Assembly: GCA_048267305.1 (NCBI GenBank)
Contig: JBLWXT010000022.1
Location: 1-64,000 of the forward strand
Direction: 5' to 3'
DNA from: Owenweeksia sp048267305
GTDB lineage: Bacteria; Bacteroidota; Bacteroidia; Flavobacteriales; Schleiferiaceae
DNA length: 64,000 nt
Shown here: piece after piece, positions 25,950 to 35,824 of the stretch
Layout: each line of letters begins with the position of its first letter
Numbering within the stretch: position 1 is the stretch's first letter
The notes under the pieces: model-generated
Told to the model about the DNA's origin: nothing
Seen by the model: the letters and a program-made list of their open reading frames with translations, nothing else
Databases searched by the model: none
Translations under genes and position numbers: made by a program

Positions 25950-26774
25950 CTATCTGCCCAAGGCAAGGGCTTCAGTTTTTTGGCTGGCCCGTATCAGAAT
26001 TTTCTCTACCAGGCGCGGAGCAATCCTCTGCATTATCATATTGAGTTTTCCCAAAGGTGAAAGGGTACTAATAAACTTCCGTTCACTGATGTTTTTTAAA
26101 ACGGCTTGCGCTACCTCTTCACGGGATTGCAATTTGAAGTCCTTTCTCACCTTTATGGTTTCCCAGCTGCCATCGGCAGTAAGAGACTGCTTTTTCAGCT
26201 CATTTTCAGTAAATCCCACATACATCAGGCCTACGTGAATATTGCTTTGGGCTTCTTCAATTCGCAGCGATTCGGCCACTGCCCTGAGCGCCATTTTAGA
26301 GGCACTATAGGCGGAAAAACCAGGTAGCCCCCTAATACCAGCCACACTGGAAATAAAAACAATGCTCCCTTGGCTTTCGCGGATATGCGTTAAGGCATAC
26401 CGGCAAATGTTTATGCTACCCAGTACATTTACCTTAAACACTTTTTCAAAAGCCGAGGGCTCTTGTTTGGCCAGGTTTCCCTTCATGGAAATACCGGCAT
26501 TGTTAATCACAATATCCAGTCTGCCAAAGTGATCTACAGCTTCCTCAATTATAAACCGGGCATTTTGTGGATTGCTAATATCTCCACTCACTGCAAATAC
26601 ACGTTTTCCATAGGTTTTAAGTTCCGCTTCTGTCTTCAAAAGCTTTTCAGCATTTTGACCATTGATTACCACGGCCGCTCCCTTTTTGAGTAGTTCGATA
26701 GCTATGGCTTTCCCTATGCCCTGGCTCGAGCCGGTTATCAGGGCCACTTTGTAGTTAAAACTGTTGCTATACAT
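25950..26774 (-). CDS. SDR family oxidoreductase
   Basis: A 274-residue classical short-chain dehydrogenase: GSSQGIGKA (15-23) for nucleotide binding, NNAGI near residue 91, a Ser in FISSVAGI and YSASKMALR (about 155), the Tyr-Lys active site. The C-terminal RKDFKLQSREEVAQAVLKNISERK resembles the DltE/YbbO-like group. It overlaps the 5'-upstream epimerase-like gene by 8 bases, so the two are cotranscribed and may act in one short route on a sterol-, flavonol- or lipid-like ketone. Confidence 0.87.
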   Translation of the reverse strand: MYSNSFNYKVALITGSSQGIGKAIAIELLKKGAAVVINGQNAEKLLKTEAELKTYGKRVFAVSGDISNPQNARFIIEEAVDHFGRLDIVINNAGISMKGNLAKQEPSAFEKVFKVNVLGSINICRYALTHIRESQGSIVFISSVAGIRGLPGFSAYSASKMALRAVAESLRIEEAQSNIHVGLMYVGFTENELKKQSLTADGSWETIKVRKDFKLQSREEVAQAVLKNISERKFISTLSPLGKLNMIMQRIAPRLVEKILIRASQKTEALALGR

Positions 26775-27756
26775 TTTGTAGATATTTATTGGTTTTCAGC
26801 CATTCAAAAGATTCCCTTATCCCAACTTCAATAGGTGTTTGTGGTAATTCCAATTCCTTCACCGCCTTTTCGGATGAGTAGTAATGTTCATCACATGATA
26901 TTCGGGCGAGGGGTAGTGATACGGTTGGTTTTTTATTGGCAAACCATCCCTGAAGTGTTCCTATCAATCCATAAAGCAATACGGCCCACTTCGGAAATTT
27001 GAACCTTGGCGGAGCAACCTCTACCGCTCTGGCCATTTTTTTAAAGGCCAGTTTATAGGTGAGGTTTTGGTTGCCAATGATATAGCTTTCACCAATACTA
27101 CCCTTGGTAAGGGCATTGGCAATACCGTATGCGGCATCTTTTACATTAATAAAGTTGCGCCCGCCCGGAGCATAGCCCACCACCTTTTGGGCATGTACTG
27201 CCATCAGCATAGCGCCCGAGCTTGGTTTGGAGTCATAACCTCCCAGCATAAAAGTGGGATTTACAATTACAGCAGGTATTCCTTCTTTCACCGCGGCTAT
27301 TACCAGTTGGTGAGCGTGGTACTTACTATCCATATAGTCCATTCCGTATTTGGCGCCCAGGTATCTGGTGTCTTCCTTACCGGGATTTGCAAGATTTCCA
27401 AAGCTGAAAGTGTTTGCTGTACCCACATACACCAGTCGCTTTACATTAATGGATTTGCAAAGGCGCAATACGTTTTTGGTACCTTCAATATTTACCCTTC
27501 TTACATTTTCATCTCTGGAAGGCCAGTAAGATGTATTTGCTGCAAGATGATAGATGGCATCAATGCCATGCGAAGCTGCTTTTAAATCCTCATAGTGAAG
27601 AATGTTTCCTTCTGTCTTTTCAATGGGCAGGCCGTGTAATGTGGGTGTTTTTTCACCAGGAAATATGAAGGCCCTAATACGGTGACCATGTGTCAGTAGT
27701 TCTCTTACCAGGTTACTTCCCAGTAGGCCATTGGCGCCTGTTATTAAAATAGTCAT
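26767..27756 (-). CDS. NAD-dependent epimerase/dehydratase family protein
   Basis: A 329-residue extended SDR with ITGANGLLGSNLVRELL at the N-terminus, YHLAANTSYWPS, and a YMDSKYHAH active-site Tyr-Lys (about 146-154). The pattern is that of dihydroflavonol-4-reductase-like or 3-beta-hydroxysteroid-like reductases that reduce a carbonyl on a lipid. Its 3' end overlaps the start of the SDR gene by 8 bases. A hairpin lies between it and the beta-barrel gene upstream. Confidence 0.85.
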   Translation of the reverse strand: MTILITGANGLLGSNLVRELLTHGHRIRAFIFPGEKTPTLHGLPIEKTEGNILHYEDLKAASHGIDAIYHLAANTSYWPSRDENVRRVNIEGTKNVLRLCKSINVKRLVYVGTANTFSFGNLANPGKEDTRYLGAKYGMDYMDSKYHAHQLVIAAVKEGIPAVIVNPTFMLGGYDSKPSSGAMLMAVHAQKVVGYAPGGRNFINVKDAAYGIANALTKGSIGESYIIGNQNLTYKLAFKKMARAVEVAPPRFKFPKWAVLLYGLIGTLQGWFANKKPTVSLPLARISCDEHYYSSEKAVKELELPQTPIEVGIRESFEWLKTNKYLQNV

Positions 27757-27790
27757 GTTGTAAGGTTTTAATTAATGATTTGGTTAAGGA

Positions 27791-27822
27791 TGCCTTTATG
27801 ACCCTTGAAGGCCATAAAGGCA
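27791..27822. terminator. 10-bp perfect hairpin between the beta-barrel and epimerase genes
   Basis: TGCCTTTATG and CATAAAGGCA are exact reverse complements around a 12-base loop, 17 bases past the beta-barrel stop on the minus strand. The loop itself contains CCTTGAAGG, an inner palindrome. No T-run follows on either strand, so termination is uncertain. Confidence 0.45.
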
Positions 27823-27838
27823 TTATTAGATGCTCCGG

Positions 27839-28519
27839 TTATTTGGAGTCCTTAAAACGATATCCAAGAGATAGGTTAAAGGTTTGGTTGTAAACCTCGA
27901 GGTTGGTATAGGCTTCCTTGGCAATGTCGAGAAGGCCCATTTCGTAGGAGGCTCTTATTTCCAGCTGGCCAATTTCCACACCGGCACCAAATAGAAAACC
28001 AGTGTCAAATTTTTGGAAGAGACCAACAGCGCCAGATTCCCAATAAGGCTCATTATAATTATGCGTTTCATTAAACGTGGTTTCACTCCCTTTGGCGTTA
28101 CCCGAAAGGCCCATAGCTAAATAATTACCTGCCACAGCTACTATTTTTACCGACTTTGAGACTTTCACCCCAAGTTTAAAAGTAAGTGGTAAAGTAAACC
28201 CATATAAGGTGGCTTGTCCTTTTCTTGTGTAATCATACTGCGGATCACCTCCAAACTCTATTTGCTCATACTCATATCCCTTAACATTAAAAAACAGGCC
28301 TGTTTCAAAGGCTAGCAGTTTTGAAATGTTTAGATTAACACTTGGTCCAACATGAAAGCCTGTAAGGCTTTTAGGGTCACTAAACTGATCTACTTTTTCT
28401 CCGTTAAAGTCCGGTGTAAATTGAGTGTACCCGGCTCGTATCCCAAATTTTTGGGCGCTCATCTGTAAACTTGCCATAACCATTATGGCTGCGATTGTTA
28501 ATTGTTTTACATTTTTCAT
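27839..28519 (-). CDS. PorT-like outer-membrane beta-barrel protein
   Basis: From the ATG at 28519 the product is 226 residues, opening with a signal peptide MKNVKQLTIAAIMVMASLQMSAQ; the longer frame would place 13 polar residues before it. The mature part is a beta-barrel pattern: KFGIRAGYTQFTPDFNG, GFHVGPSVNLNISKLLAFETGLFFNVKGYEYE, TLPLTFKLGVKVSKSVKIVAVAGNYLAMGLSG, ending FNLSLGYRFKDSK. This is the outer membrane beta-barrel family common in Bacteroidota. Ligand unknown. Monocistronic with a divergent regulator upstream. Confidence 0.78.
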   Translation of the reverse strand: MKNVKQLTIAAIMVMASLQMSAQKFGIRAGYTQFTPDFNGEKVDQFSDPKSLTGFHVGPSVNLNISKLLAFETGLFFNVKGYEYEQIEFGGDPQYDYTRKGQATLYGFTLPLTFKLGVKVSKSVKIVAVAGNYLAMGLSGNAKGSETTFNETHNYNEPYWESGAVGLFQKFDTGFLFGAGVEIGQLEIRASYEMGLLDIAKEAYTNLEVYNQTFNLSLGYRFKDSK

Positions 28520-28744
28520 TGTACTAAAGATTTGATTAATACCCCAAAGATTCGCCAAAGCAGTGTGGTAATAAAATCGAATTATCAGCTTGATGTAGTG
28601 GAAAGAAGTGTTCTTGATGAATTTTGATTTTCTGTTGAAGATCTATTTCATTAATTTGCTTCTTGTAATGTAAGGGGGATTTATAATTGTGAAATTGTAA
28701 TTATTTCAAAATATTTGGTTTGATGATTATTAATATTCGATAAA

Positions 28745-29728
28745 ATGGAAAAGCAACGATTGTTTTTGGAAGAATGCAAGGAGAGGAAGGCTTCGAGGAA
28801 CTTTGCTCAGGAGTTGTCGGAGTTATTAGGTGTAAACCTCGATGCAGCCTATAGAAGGATTAGGGCGACCACACCTCTGACGTTTAATGAGATTCAAAAG
28901 ATTTGCCTTCATTATCAACTTTCGTTCGATTCCATTATCAATTATGAAGGGCGATCATTCCCCTTTCAATTCAACTCCATGTTTAAGGATAGCTTTGCCA
29001 TACTTCAATATTTGAAGGAGATTAGAGGACAAATGAAATACCTTTCGGAGGGGCAGGATAGCCGCATTTTACTTACTGCAATGGATTTGCCGTACTTCAG
29101 GCAGTTTGGCTTTAAGAGTCTCAGGCGTTTTAAGCTTTTCTTTTGGCAACGTTCAGTGCTAAACCTTGAAGGGTTTAATGAACGAAAGTTTGATGCTCTT
29201 GATTTTGTGGATGAATATGAAGAGGTAACCGAGGAAATCCATGAATACTATCACAACGTAAAATCTACAGAAATATGGGCTCCCGAAACGCTGGATGGTA
29301 CGCTAAAACAGGTGCAGTATTATCTGGATTCAGGCCTGTTTGCCTCACGAGACTCTGCCTTAATGATTTGCGAGGATTTGGAACTGTTGCTGGAAAAGTT
29401 GGAGCGTGAGGCCCTACTTGCCAAAAAAGTGCTGAATGTAGACGGGAAGTCCTATTCCAGCACTTTTGAAATGTTTCAAAGCGACATTTTTCTAAGCAAT
29501 AACTCAATCCAGGCTTTTATGGACGATAAGGTTTATACCTATGTAAGCTTTAATTCCTTCAATTCACTCATGTCTTATGCCGCACCATTTTCTGAGGAGT
29601 GCAGTGCGTGGATAGAGCAGATTCGTGTGAAGTCTATTTTGCTTAGTGATGTTTCAGAAAAACTGCGCTACCAGTTTTTTCAGGGGTTAAGGCAAAAAAT
29701 CGCACAGCTCAGAAGCGGAATTCATTAA
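28745..29728 (+). CDS. hypothetical helix-turn-helix regulator
   Basis: A 327-residue soluble protein. The first 70 residues (FAQELSELLGVNLDAAYRRIRATTPLTFNEIQKICLHYQLS) look like an XRE-type helix-turn-helix, and the rest is an all-helical sensory-like region with no known motif. Such long, single-HTH proteins are typical Bacteroidota regulators of unknown signal. It is divergent from the beta-barrel gene at 28519, with about 225 bases between them, and may control it. Confidence 0.6.
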   Translation: MEKQRLFLEECKERKASRNFAQELSELLGVNLDAAYRRIRATTPLTFNEIQKICLHYQLSFDSIINYEGRSFPFQFNSMFKDSFAILQYLKEIRGQMKYLSEGQDSRILLTAMDLPYFRQFGFKSLRRFKLFFWQRSVLNLEGFNERKFDALDFVDEYEEVTEEIHEYYHNVKSTEIWAPETLDGTLKQVQYYLDSGLFASRDSALMICEDLELLLEKLEREALLAKKVLNVDGKSYSSTFEMFQSDIFLSNNSIQAFMDDKVYTYVSFNSFNSLMSYAAPFSEECSAWIEQIRVKSILLSDVSEKLRYQFFQGLRQKIAQLRSGIH

Positions 29729-29806
29729 TAGAGTATGGAGTCGACAAAATTTTCACCGTGGTTTTCCATAATCGTATTGAGTTAAAAAGGTGGCACTTAT
29801 GATGAA

Positions 29807-30784
29807 TCAAGAGGCAATGGATAATACCACACTACCACGTTTGCGGCCTGTATCTATATAGCGATGGGCATCCGGCACTTGTTCCAGTGTATAGGTTTTA
29901 TCCACTATAATTTTAAGTCTGCCGCTTTGCAGATGAGGCATAAGCGTGTTAAGCAGTTCCTTTAATTTTTTGTTAGAAAGGCTACCAGTAGCAGAAAATT
30001 TGGCTCGCTTTGAACCAGCTATGGATGTTGCTATTACTGATAAAAGAAGTGGCCCCTGAAGCACAGGACTGATGTAGGCTCCTTCTTTGGTTAGTACAGC
30101 TTTACAGGCTTTAAAGGAACTCTTGCCAACAGTATCATAAATCACATCGTACTTTTTGTCCATCAGGGTAAAGTCCAATATGTTGTAATCAATTACATAA
30201 TCGACACCTAAGGATTTTACCAGCTCCACATTTTTGGTGCTACAAACTCCGGTAACCTCTGCGCCCAATATTTTGGCTATTTGCACAGCTGCCGTACCCA
30301 AACTACCTGAAGCTCCGTTTATCAATACTTTTTGACCAGGCTTCACCTTTTCAACTTCAGTTAAAAAATTAATGGAAGTCAAGGCTCCATCGGCAACAGC
30401 CGTAGCTTCTTCAAAGGAAATGTTGGATGGTTTTTTAAGAATTACGCCATCAGCGGGTACGCATACATACTCGGCATTGGTGCTAAATCCAAACAGGGTT
30501 TCACCAAATACGGCATCTCCAATTTTGAAATCGCTTACTTCTCTGCCTATGCTTTCAATTACTCCGGCAAAACCGGTTCCTGGTATTGGTTTTTTTGGCT
30601 TTCCAATTCCTATAAATAGTTGGGCAATACATGGTTTCCCGGTGCGCATCATAGCACTAGCCGTTGATATGCATGCAGATTTAATTTTTACCAAAACTTC
30701 GTTCGGTTTTGGTGTGGGCTTTTCTACTTCCTGTAGTTGTAATACTTCCGGTCCTCCGTACTTGGTTATCACAATGGCCTTCAT
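29807..30784 (-). CDS. zinc-binding/quinone reductase-like MDR dehydrogenase
   Basis: A 325-residue medium-chain dehydrogenase/reductase: MKAIVITKYGGPEVLQLQEVEKPTPKPNEVLVKIKSACIS opening, GTGFAGVIESIG, and GASGSLGTAAVQIAKILGAEVTGVCSTKN for NAD(P)H. The usual zinc-site residues are absent, as in quinone oxidoreductases. It probably reduces a quinone or reactive enone in the cytosol. Monocistronic; its start lies 130 bases downstream of the TPR regulator gene. Confidence 0.87.
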   Translation of the reverse strand: MKAIVITKYGGPEVLQLQEVEKPTPKPNEVLVKIKSACISTASAMMRTGKPCIAQLFIGIGKPKKPIPGTGFAGVIESIGREVSDFKIGDAVFGETLFGFSTNAEYVCVPADGVILKKPSNISFEEATAVADGALTSINFLTEVEKVKPGQKVLINGASGSLGTAAVQIAKILGAEVTGVCSTKNVELVKSLGVDYVIDYNILDFTLMDKKYDVIYDTVGKSSFKACKAVLTKEGAYISPVLQGPLLLSVIATSIAGSKRAKFSATGSLSNKKLKELLNTLMPHLQSGRLKIIVDKTYTLEQVPDAHRYIDTGRKRGSVVLSIAS

Positions 30785-30913
30785 GGTTTTTGATTTTTGG
30801 ATTAATTCTGGGGCAAAACTATGGGCGCCTGTTTCCTTAAAAGTTCGGGATACAACAAACCTGTTCGGGTTTATAAATCCGAACTAAGAAAATGTGACAA
30901 GCAGGGGAGGTGC

Positions 30914-32695
30914 TTAATCTTTAGATTCCTTCAAAAATTGTTTGGGCGTAAGGGCCGTTTCTTTTTTGAAATAAGTATTGAAAACTGTTTTGGAATTGAA
31001 GCCACAATCATAGGCCATCCCAAGTATGGTAAGCTTGGCATTGCGGGGATCTTTGGCCATCCTCTTAAAGGCCTCTACTCTAAAGTGATTGATAAACTCA
31101 CTAAAGTTTTTTCCCAAACTTTCGTTGAGCAACCATGAAAGTTGGTTAGGGTGAATTTCCACCAGCGCTGCCAAAGATTTAAGGGATAGTTCCGAATCGA
31201 GATAGGGGTGCTCCACTTCCATCAGTGAGAGTAATTTTAGCGTGGCCGATTCAGCCGTGCCTATATCAAGAAGTGGTTTTTTTTCCGGTTTTGGTTTATT
31301 CTCATCTTTATTAAAAATGAGTTTATGGAAGTACCTGAACCGTGGATCGCTCTTAATGGGATTTACAATAGGGTCAGCATAGCGAAGCAGCAGCAATGAA
31401 GATTTGGTTTGGATTGCGTTTTCAATCCACTCAAAAGCTTTATCATTTTGACCCATTGCCGCCCAAACCAAAAATAAATAGGAGCTTGCTGTAAAACCAT
31501 TCTCTCCGGCTGCCTGCTCCAATAACTGATCTGTATACTTTATATTATTTTCCGCGTCTCCAATAAGAGAATATGCCAAGGCCAAGGTTCCGGTTTTTTC
31601 GCCAATAATTACCACATCCTGGGGCACCGTTTCAAAATAACCGATCACCTCTTCATATCGCTGCATCTTTAGCAAACAAAGTGTCTTAACAGAATGGGCC
31701 GGGATATTCTTTGGGTTCACCTCTATGCACTTATCCAGTTGCTTTAAAGATTTACTGTAGTTCTCGGTCATGTAATCCAGGTAAGCACTGTAAAACAGGG
31801 TTTCCTGTGAAAGTGGATCTATGCTCAATGCAATCCCCAAATGCTCACGCGCCTTTTCTTCGTTACCCGATAGAACATATAAAAACGACATAAACTGCTG
31901 TGCCTCTACATAATTTGGCTTAAGCTGTATAGCCATACTGATATGTTTGTAAGATGCCTTAAAATCACATTCTGTAAAGAATGACATGTTTGCCAGTTGG
32001 TAGTAAGCCCCCGGGAGTTGGTCGCTAATGCGTAAAGCCCTGGCTATAATTTCATTCGACTTTTTCCATGCCTCTTCAAATGGCATAAAGCCCGTCATGG
32101 CTAAAAAACTATAGCTATCGGCCAACTCTACTAGCGACTTGGTATGATTGGGGTCGAGCTCCAACGCCTTTTCATAAAGAGCAATGGCTGTTTTAACATC
32201 CTCAGGGTTCCATCTATTAAAATGATACCGAGCCTTTAATGCATAATCATAGGCATCAACATTATCTGTTTGTTTCACCACCAAATGGTCGCCAATTTCA
32301 AAATGGCCTAATTGCTCTCTCAGTTTTTCGGCAATAAGCAGACTTATTTCATCCTGTATTTCAAAAATGTTTTCCAGCTTTCTATCCCAGCTTTCTGACC
32401 AAAAATGAAAGTCATCGGCAGCCTGTATCAGCTGTGCCGTTATCCGGATGGTGTCTCCCGCCAAGCGCACGCTGCCTTCTAAAAGGGTAGATACACTAAG
32501 CTCTTTACCAATTTGGCGAATAGGTATGTTCTTATTTTTGAAATAAAAGGAGGAAGTGCGGGAGGTAACCCTCAGGCTTTCAATTTGAGCCAGAGCGTTT
32601 ATGATTTCCTCTGTAATGCCATCGCTGAAATATTCATTTTCAGCATTGGCACTCATATTCACAAAAGGAAGTACGGCTATGGTTTTATCGATCAT
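30914..32695 (-). CDS. TPR regulator with N-terminal FlgO/TolB-N-like and C-terminal AraC domains
   Basis: A 593-residue protein. The start (IAVLPFVNMSANAENEYFSDGITEEIINALAQIESLRVTSRTS... LLEGSVRLAGDTIRITAQLIQAADDFHFWSE) is the domain often paired with adenylate cyclase or winged-helix regulators. Tetratricopeptide helices follow (about 160-460; RYHFNRWNPEDVKTAIALYEKALELDPNHTKSLVELADSYS), and the end (about 485-593; LLSLMEVEHPYLDSELSLKSLAALVEIHPNQLSWLLNESLGKNFSEFINHFRV) is an AraC-type DNA-binding domain. It is a soluble regulator lacking a membrane span. The signal and targets are unknown. The MltF gene is upstream. Confidence 0.8.
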   Translation of the reverse strand: MIDKTIAVLPFVNMSANAENEYFSDGITEEIINALAQIESLRVTSRTSSFYFKNKNIPIRQIGKELSVSTLLEGSVRLAGDTIRITAQLIQAADDFHFWSESWDRKLENIFEIQDEISLLIAEKLREQLGHFEIGDHLVVKQTDNVDAYDYALKARYHFNRWNPEDVKTAIALYEKALELDPNHTKSLVELADSYSFLAMTGFMPFEEAWKKSNEIIARALRISDQLPGAYYQLANMSFFTECDFKASYKHISMAIQLKPNYVEAQQFMSFLYVLSGNEEKAREHLGIALSIDPLSQETLFYSAYLDYMTENYSKSLKQLDKCIEVNPKNIPAHSVKTLCLLKMQRYEEVIGYFETVPQDVVIIGEKTGTLALAYSLIGDAENNIKYTDQLLEQAAGENGFTASSYLFLVWAAMGQNDKAFEWIENAIQTKSSLLLLRYADPIVNPIKSDPRFRYFHKLIFNKDENKPKPEKKPLLDIGTAESATLKLLSLMEVEHPYLDSELSLKSLAALVEIHPNQLSWLLNESLGKNFSEFINHFRVEAFKRMAKDPRNAKLTILGMAYDCGFNSKTVFNTYFKKETALTPKQFLKESKD

Positions 32696-32762
32696 GGTTT
32701 ACACAGGGGTGCTCAAAGATAGAGGAATCGATATTTTTCAGGCTTCCTGAAAATCCGCAATT

Positions 32763-34280
32763 TCAGTTTGCCACGGCAAGTTTTATCTTTTTACTGTCTT
32801 CTACAACAGGAGGCACCAAAGGAATGAATTTCCTATAATGATCATATCTAAGAAAAATCTCCTTTACATAGAGATAAGGTTCGCGGCCACGCACAAAACC
32901 GTAACGCACTACGGGGTGGGTAAAAAATTCCTGCGAAGAGAGTTTCAACATATAATCCTCCACATTGTCATCCCACATCAACGGGTCTTCTTCAAAAGCT
33001 TCTGCAAGGCGTTGAGCATCGCGCACATGGGCTAATCCACAGTTGTAGGAGGCCATTACAAACTTTAGCCGTTGTGTAGTATCCGGAATGTTTTTCCAGT
33101 TGTTCCACAGTTTTTTGAGGTAGGTGGTGCCTGCGTACACATTAGCCGTAGGATCATTGAGATCGGTTAGACCAAGCTCTGCAGCCGTTGAGGGTAATAG
33201 TTGCATCAGTCCCCCGGCACCTGTCCAGGATGTATCAATAGGATCAAAACGCGATTCCTGATAAACCAGGGAGCTTAACAGGCGCCAGTCCCAGCCAATA
33301 CGCTCGGCATTTTGGCGAATAATGTCGTCATAAGCGCTTATTCGCCCTGTGTTTTTGCTAAAGAAATCACTCTTAATTCGTCTTCTGTACGATTTTTTAT
33401 TGCGGAAGTATTTATTGTAAACCACATGGTAAAAGCTTTTCTTTTTGGCGGAAGTAATCCATTTATTCACCTCCTTAAGTAAGTCGGGCGAATTTTTACG
33501 GGTGGCCCAGGCAATACGCTGTGAAAAGCTTATGCTGGTTTCTATATCCAGGATGGGGTAGTAGGTTTGGTTTATAGAGGCAATGTTGTAATCTGAGATG
33601 GTGTACTTAATTTCCCCATCTACCACCATTCTTATAATCTCCTCGGTAGTCTTATTTCCGGCAACAGGCTCTATGTAAATTTTACCGCCAATTTCCTCCA
33701 TTAGGTTTTGCAAACGCTCATAGTAAGATGAATTTTTACGAACATAAACGGTTTCATCTATCAATTCCAAAGGGTCCGTAATTAACCGGTCCTTAATTCG
33801 GTGCAAAGACATGGAGCGCCAATTATCAGGTTTGCGCTGCACCAACACTTGATGGGTTACATAGTGATGCTCGGTAAAGTTTACCACCTTTTTGCGGGGT
33901 TCTGTAATCGATAGGCCATAGGCTATTAAATCACCCTCACCCTTGTTGAGCATATCAAATAATTCGTCAATATTTTTGGCAATTTTTATGCGAAGCTCAA
34001 CGCCAAGGTCATCAGCCATGCGCTCCAACAGTTCATACTCAAAGCCCATTGGTTCACCCTTGTATAAAAAGTAACTGGTGGAGTTGTAAATGGCTATCAC
34101 GTTGAGAACGCCATCCTTTTTAATGTCCTTAAGATCGCGCTTAATAAGAGGCTTGGTGATGCTCCCCATGGCCAGTTCATCACCATCTTTTTTGGTATTG
34201 GATGATAAAATCAGCGCAAACAACACCGAACCCAGCAGGGCAATGGCAAATAGAAGAGTGTAAATAGGTCGTTTTCTCAT
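32763..34280 (-). CDS. mltF: membrane-bound lytic murein transglycosylase F-like protein
   Basis: A 505-residue envelope protein with the MltF plan: an N-terminal membrane anchor (residues 6-26), a periplasmic amino-acid-binding-like domain (about 50-290; IYNSTSYFLYKGEPMGFEYELLERMADDLG) and a C-terminal SLT domain with YQESRFDPIDTSWTGAGGLMQLLPST (catalytic Glu342). It cleaves peptidoglycan glycan strands to 1,6-anhydro-muropeptides. The substrate-binding domain may regulate it. Monocistronic, 67 bases upstream of the TPR regulator gene. Confidence 0.9.
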   Translation of the reverse strand: MRKRPIYTLLFAIALLGSVLFALILSSNTKKDGDELAMGSITKPLIKRDLKDIKKDGVLNVIAIYNSTSYFLYKGEPMGFEYELLERMADDLGVELRIKIAKNIDELFDMLNKGEGDLIAYGLSITEPRKKVVNFTEHHYVTHQVLVQRKPDNWRSMSLHRIKDRLITDPLELIDETVYVRKNSSYYERLQNLMEEIGGKIYIEPVAGNKTTEEIIRMVVDGEIKYTISDYNIASINQTYYPILDIETSISFSQRIAWATRKNSPDLLKEVNKWITSAKKKSFYHVVYNKYFRNKKSYRRRIKSDFFSKNTGRISAYDDIIRQNAERIGWDWRLLSSLVYQESRFDPIDTSWTGAGGLMQLLPSTAAELGLTDLNDPTANVYAGTTYLKKLWNNWKNIPDTTQRLKFVMASYNCGLAHVRDAQRLAEAFEEDPLMWDDNVEDYMLKLSSQEFFTHPVVRYGFVRGREPYLYVKEIFLRYDHYRKFIPLVPPVVEDSKKIKLAVAN

Positions 34281-34444
34281 TTTTTCGGTCTGGCCGAACT
34301 TATTCGGCTATGTGCGTGCAAATCGGTTTGACAAGATAGGAATTCTAAAAATTCAGATATCTAAATTATATATATCCGTTACTTTATAACATAAATGGTT
34401 TGAGCTTAACGTTATAAAAAATCTTAGTTATAAAATCTTTAGTA

Positions 34445-35002
34445 ATGAAGCCAGTATTTATCAATGAAGAGAGTTTTGCCAAATTGGTAAATCCCGGTAG
34501 GTATCAGGTATTTTTACTCACATCACCCATTCCATATCCTTTTCATTTAGCAGTTCATAGTTGGTTTGTAACGCAGGTAGCGGGTGAGTTTCACCGCTAT
34601 GAGTTTGGCAAGTTTAGAGGCAGTCCAAACCCTAAAGGAATTGGTTTGCTAAAAGATTTTTTTAAGCCTACTACCGGCATGAACTGTTATTGGTGGCAGC
34701 GTAGAGACAGATTTCCTTCTAAATTAATTGGGGTGATTGAAGGGGATGAAAACTCAGATGCCAAACATTTGGCCGCGTTTCTTGAAACCCAATCCAAGCA
34801 TTATCCCCTAAAAGAGACTTACCGCTATCTGGGGCCAAACTCCAACACCTTTGTTGGTTGGGTTTTAAAGCACTTTCCCAATTGCGGGTTAAAGGTACCA
34901 ACTAAAGCCGTTGGAAGGAATCATCCCGTAAGTATATTGTCAATTACGGGCGATAACAAACTCCGGATGGTGGGTTTTAGTAAATCAAATCTCAAATCCT
35001 AG
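34445..35002 (+). CDS. DUF3750 family protein
   Basis: A 185-residue soluble protein with the DUF3750 appearance: VNPGRYQVFLLTSPIPYPFHLAVHSWFVT, then TYRYLGPNSNTFVGWVLKHFPNCGLKVPTKAVGRN. The family has no assigned function, though the NSNTF and His residues look like an active site. The last 18 bases overlap the sulfotransferase's end on the opposite strand. A promoter is not obvious in the 160 bases upstream. Confidence 0.72.
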   Translation: MKPVFINEESFAKLVNPGRYQVFLLTSPIPYPFHLAVHSWFVTQVAGEFHRYEFGKFRGSPNPKGIGLLKDFFKPTTGMNCYWWQRRDRFPSKLIGVIEGDENSDAKHLAAFLETQSKHYPLKETYRYLGPNSNTFVGWVLKHFPNCGLKVPTKAVGRNHPVSILSITGDNKLRMVGFSKSNLKS

Positions 35003-35824
35003 CATTTCAACCTCCGTCAACTGTTCCGGACTAAAAATAGCTAAGTCATGTTTTTTATACCTGCCAGAGCCATCGGAGAGTTTAAATACATCCTTAAGCC
35101 CTGCAGCCATTTTAGGATCAAGGCCTAAAAAGTTCAATAGTACTGGAATTTCCCTTTCGGGGTTTAAGCAGACATCTTCATAGCGCAGCACGTAAAACCG
35201 ATCCCCTAGAAGTTGGTTTCCAGTTTCCATCACTTTGTTGGTGGAGTGTATCCAATAATCCAATTGCTTACGCGAGATTTCCTCCGCGCTTTCATCTTCT
35301 TTAGCTTCAATCCCAAACAAATGCCCCCAGTTAAAAAGTTGTTTTTTATTTCTGGCGAAAGCCATATCCAGCCCATGGCGCAGTACATGAATGTATTTCA
35401 GCTTAGGAAAGTAATTTGCCAGCTGTTCCAGATAAATGTGGGTGTTGGGTTCCTTCCACCCCCAAGTGGTAAGTGGCTCCTTTAAAGCTGCTTGATTTCT
35501 AAGTGTTGGAAAAAGGTCTGGGGGATATTGATAAGAGGTAGAGTAGGGCAGCCGCTCCAGTTTATCCAATTCAGCTTTTGAAATGCTGCGACTCCGCATG
35601 TACTTCTCAAAAATGCTTATGCGCTGAGCAATGTCTCCCGCACTGGCCATTGCTTGCCAGCTGGGATTCATAAAGCAAGCTGTAAAAAAAGTATTGTCAT
35701 TGGCAAAATTGAGCGGATTGCCCATAAAAATGCCGGCATCAATAAGTAATTGTGCCACGGCACGGGTTCCGCTTCCCCCAAGGGCACCAATGGCTATTAC
35801 GTCATCCTGGTGCTGTGAGGTCAT
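34985..35824 (-). CDS. sulfotransferase family protein
   Basis: A 279-residue enzyme with a PAPS-binding P-loop variant near the N-terminus (GALGGSGTRAVAQLL, residues 13-27) and YIHVLRHGLDMAFARNKKQ (about 148-166), the 3'-phosphate-binding RxG region. It should move sulfate from PAPS to a hydroxyl, but its acceptor is unknown. Its start overlaps the helicase stop by 4 bases (ATGA), and its 3' end overlaps the DUF3750 gene on the other strand. Confidence 0.8.
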   Translation of the reverse strand: MTSQHQDDVIAIGALGGSGTRAVAQLLIDAGIFMGNPLNFANDNTFFTACFMNPSWQAMASAGDIAQRISIFEKYMRSRSISKAELDKLERLPYSTSYQYPPDLFPTLRNQAALKEPLTTWGWKEPNTHIYLEQLANYFPKLKYIHVLRHGLDMAFARNKKQLFNWGHLFGIEAKEDESAEEISRKQLDYWIHSTNKVMETGNQLLGDRFYVLRYEDVCLNPEREIPVLLNFLGLDPKMAAGLKDVFKLSDGSGRYKKHDLAIFSPEQLTEVEMLGFEI

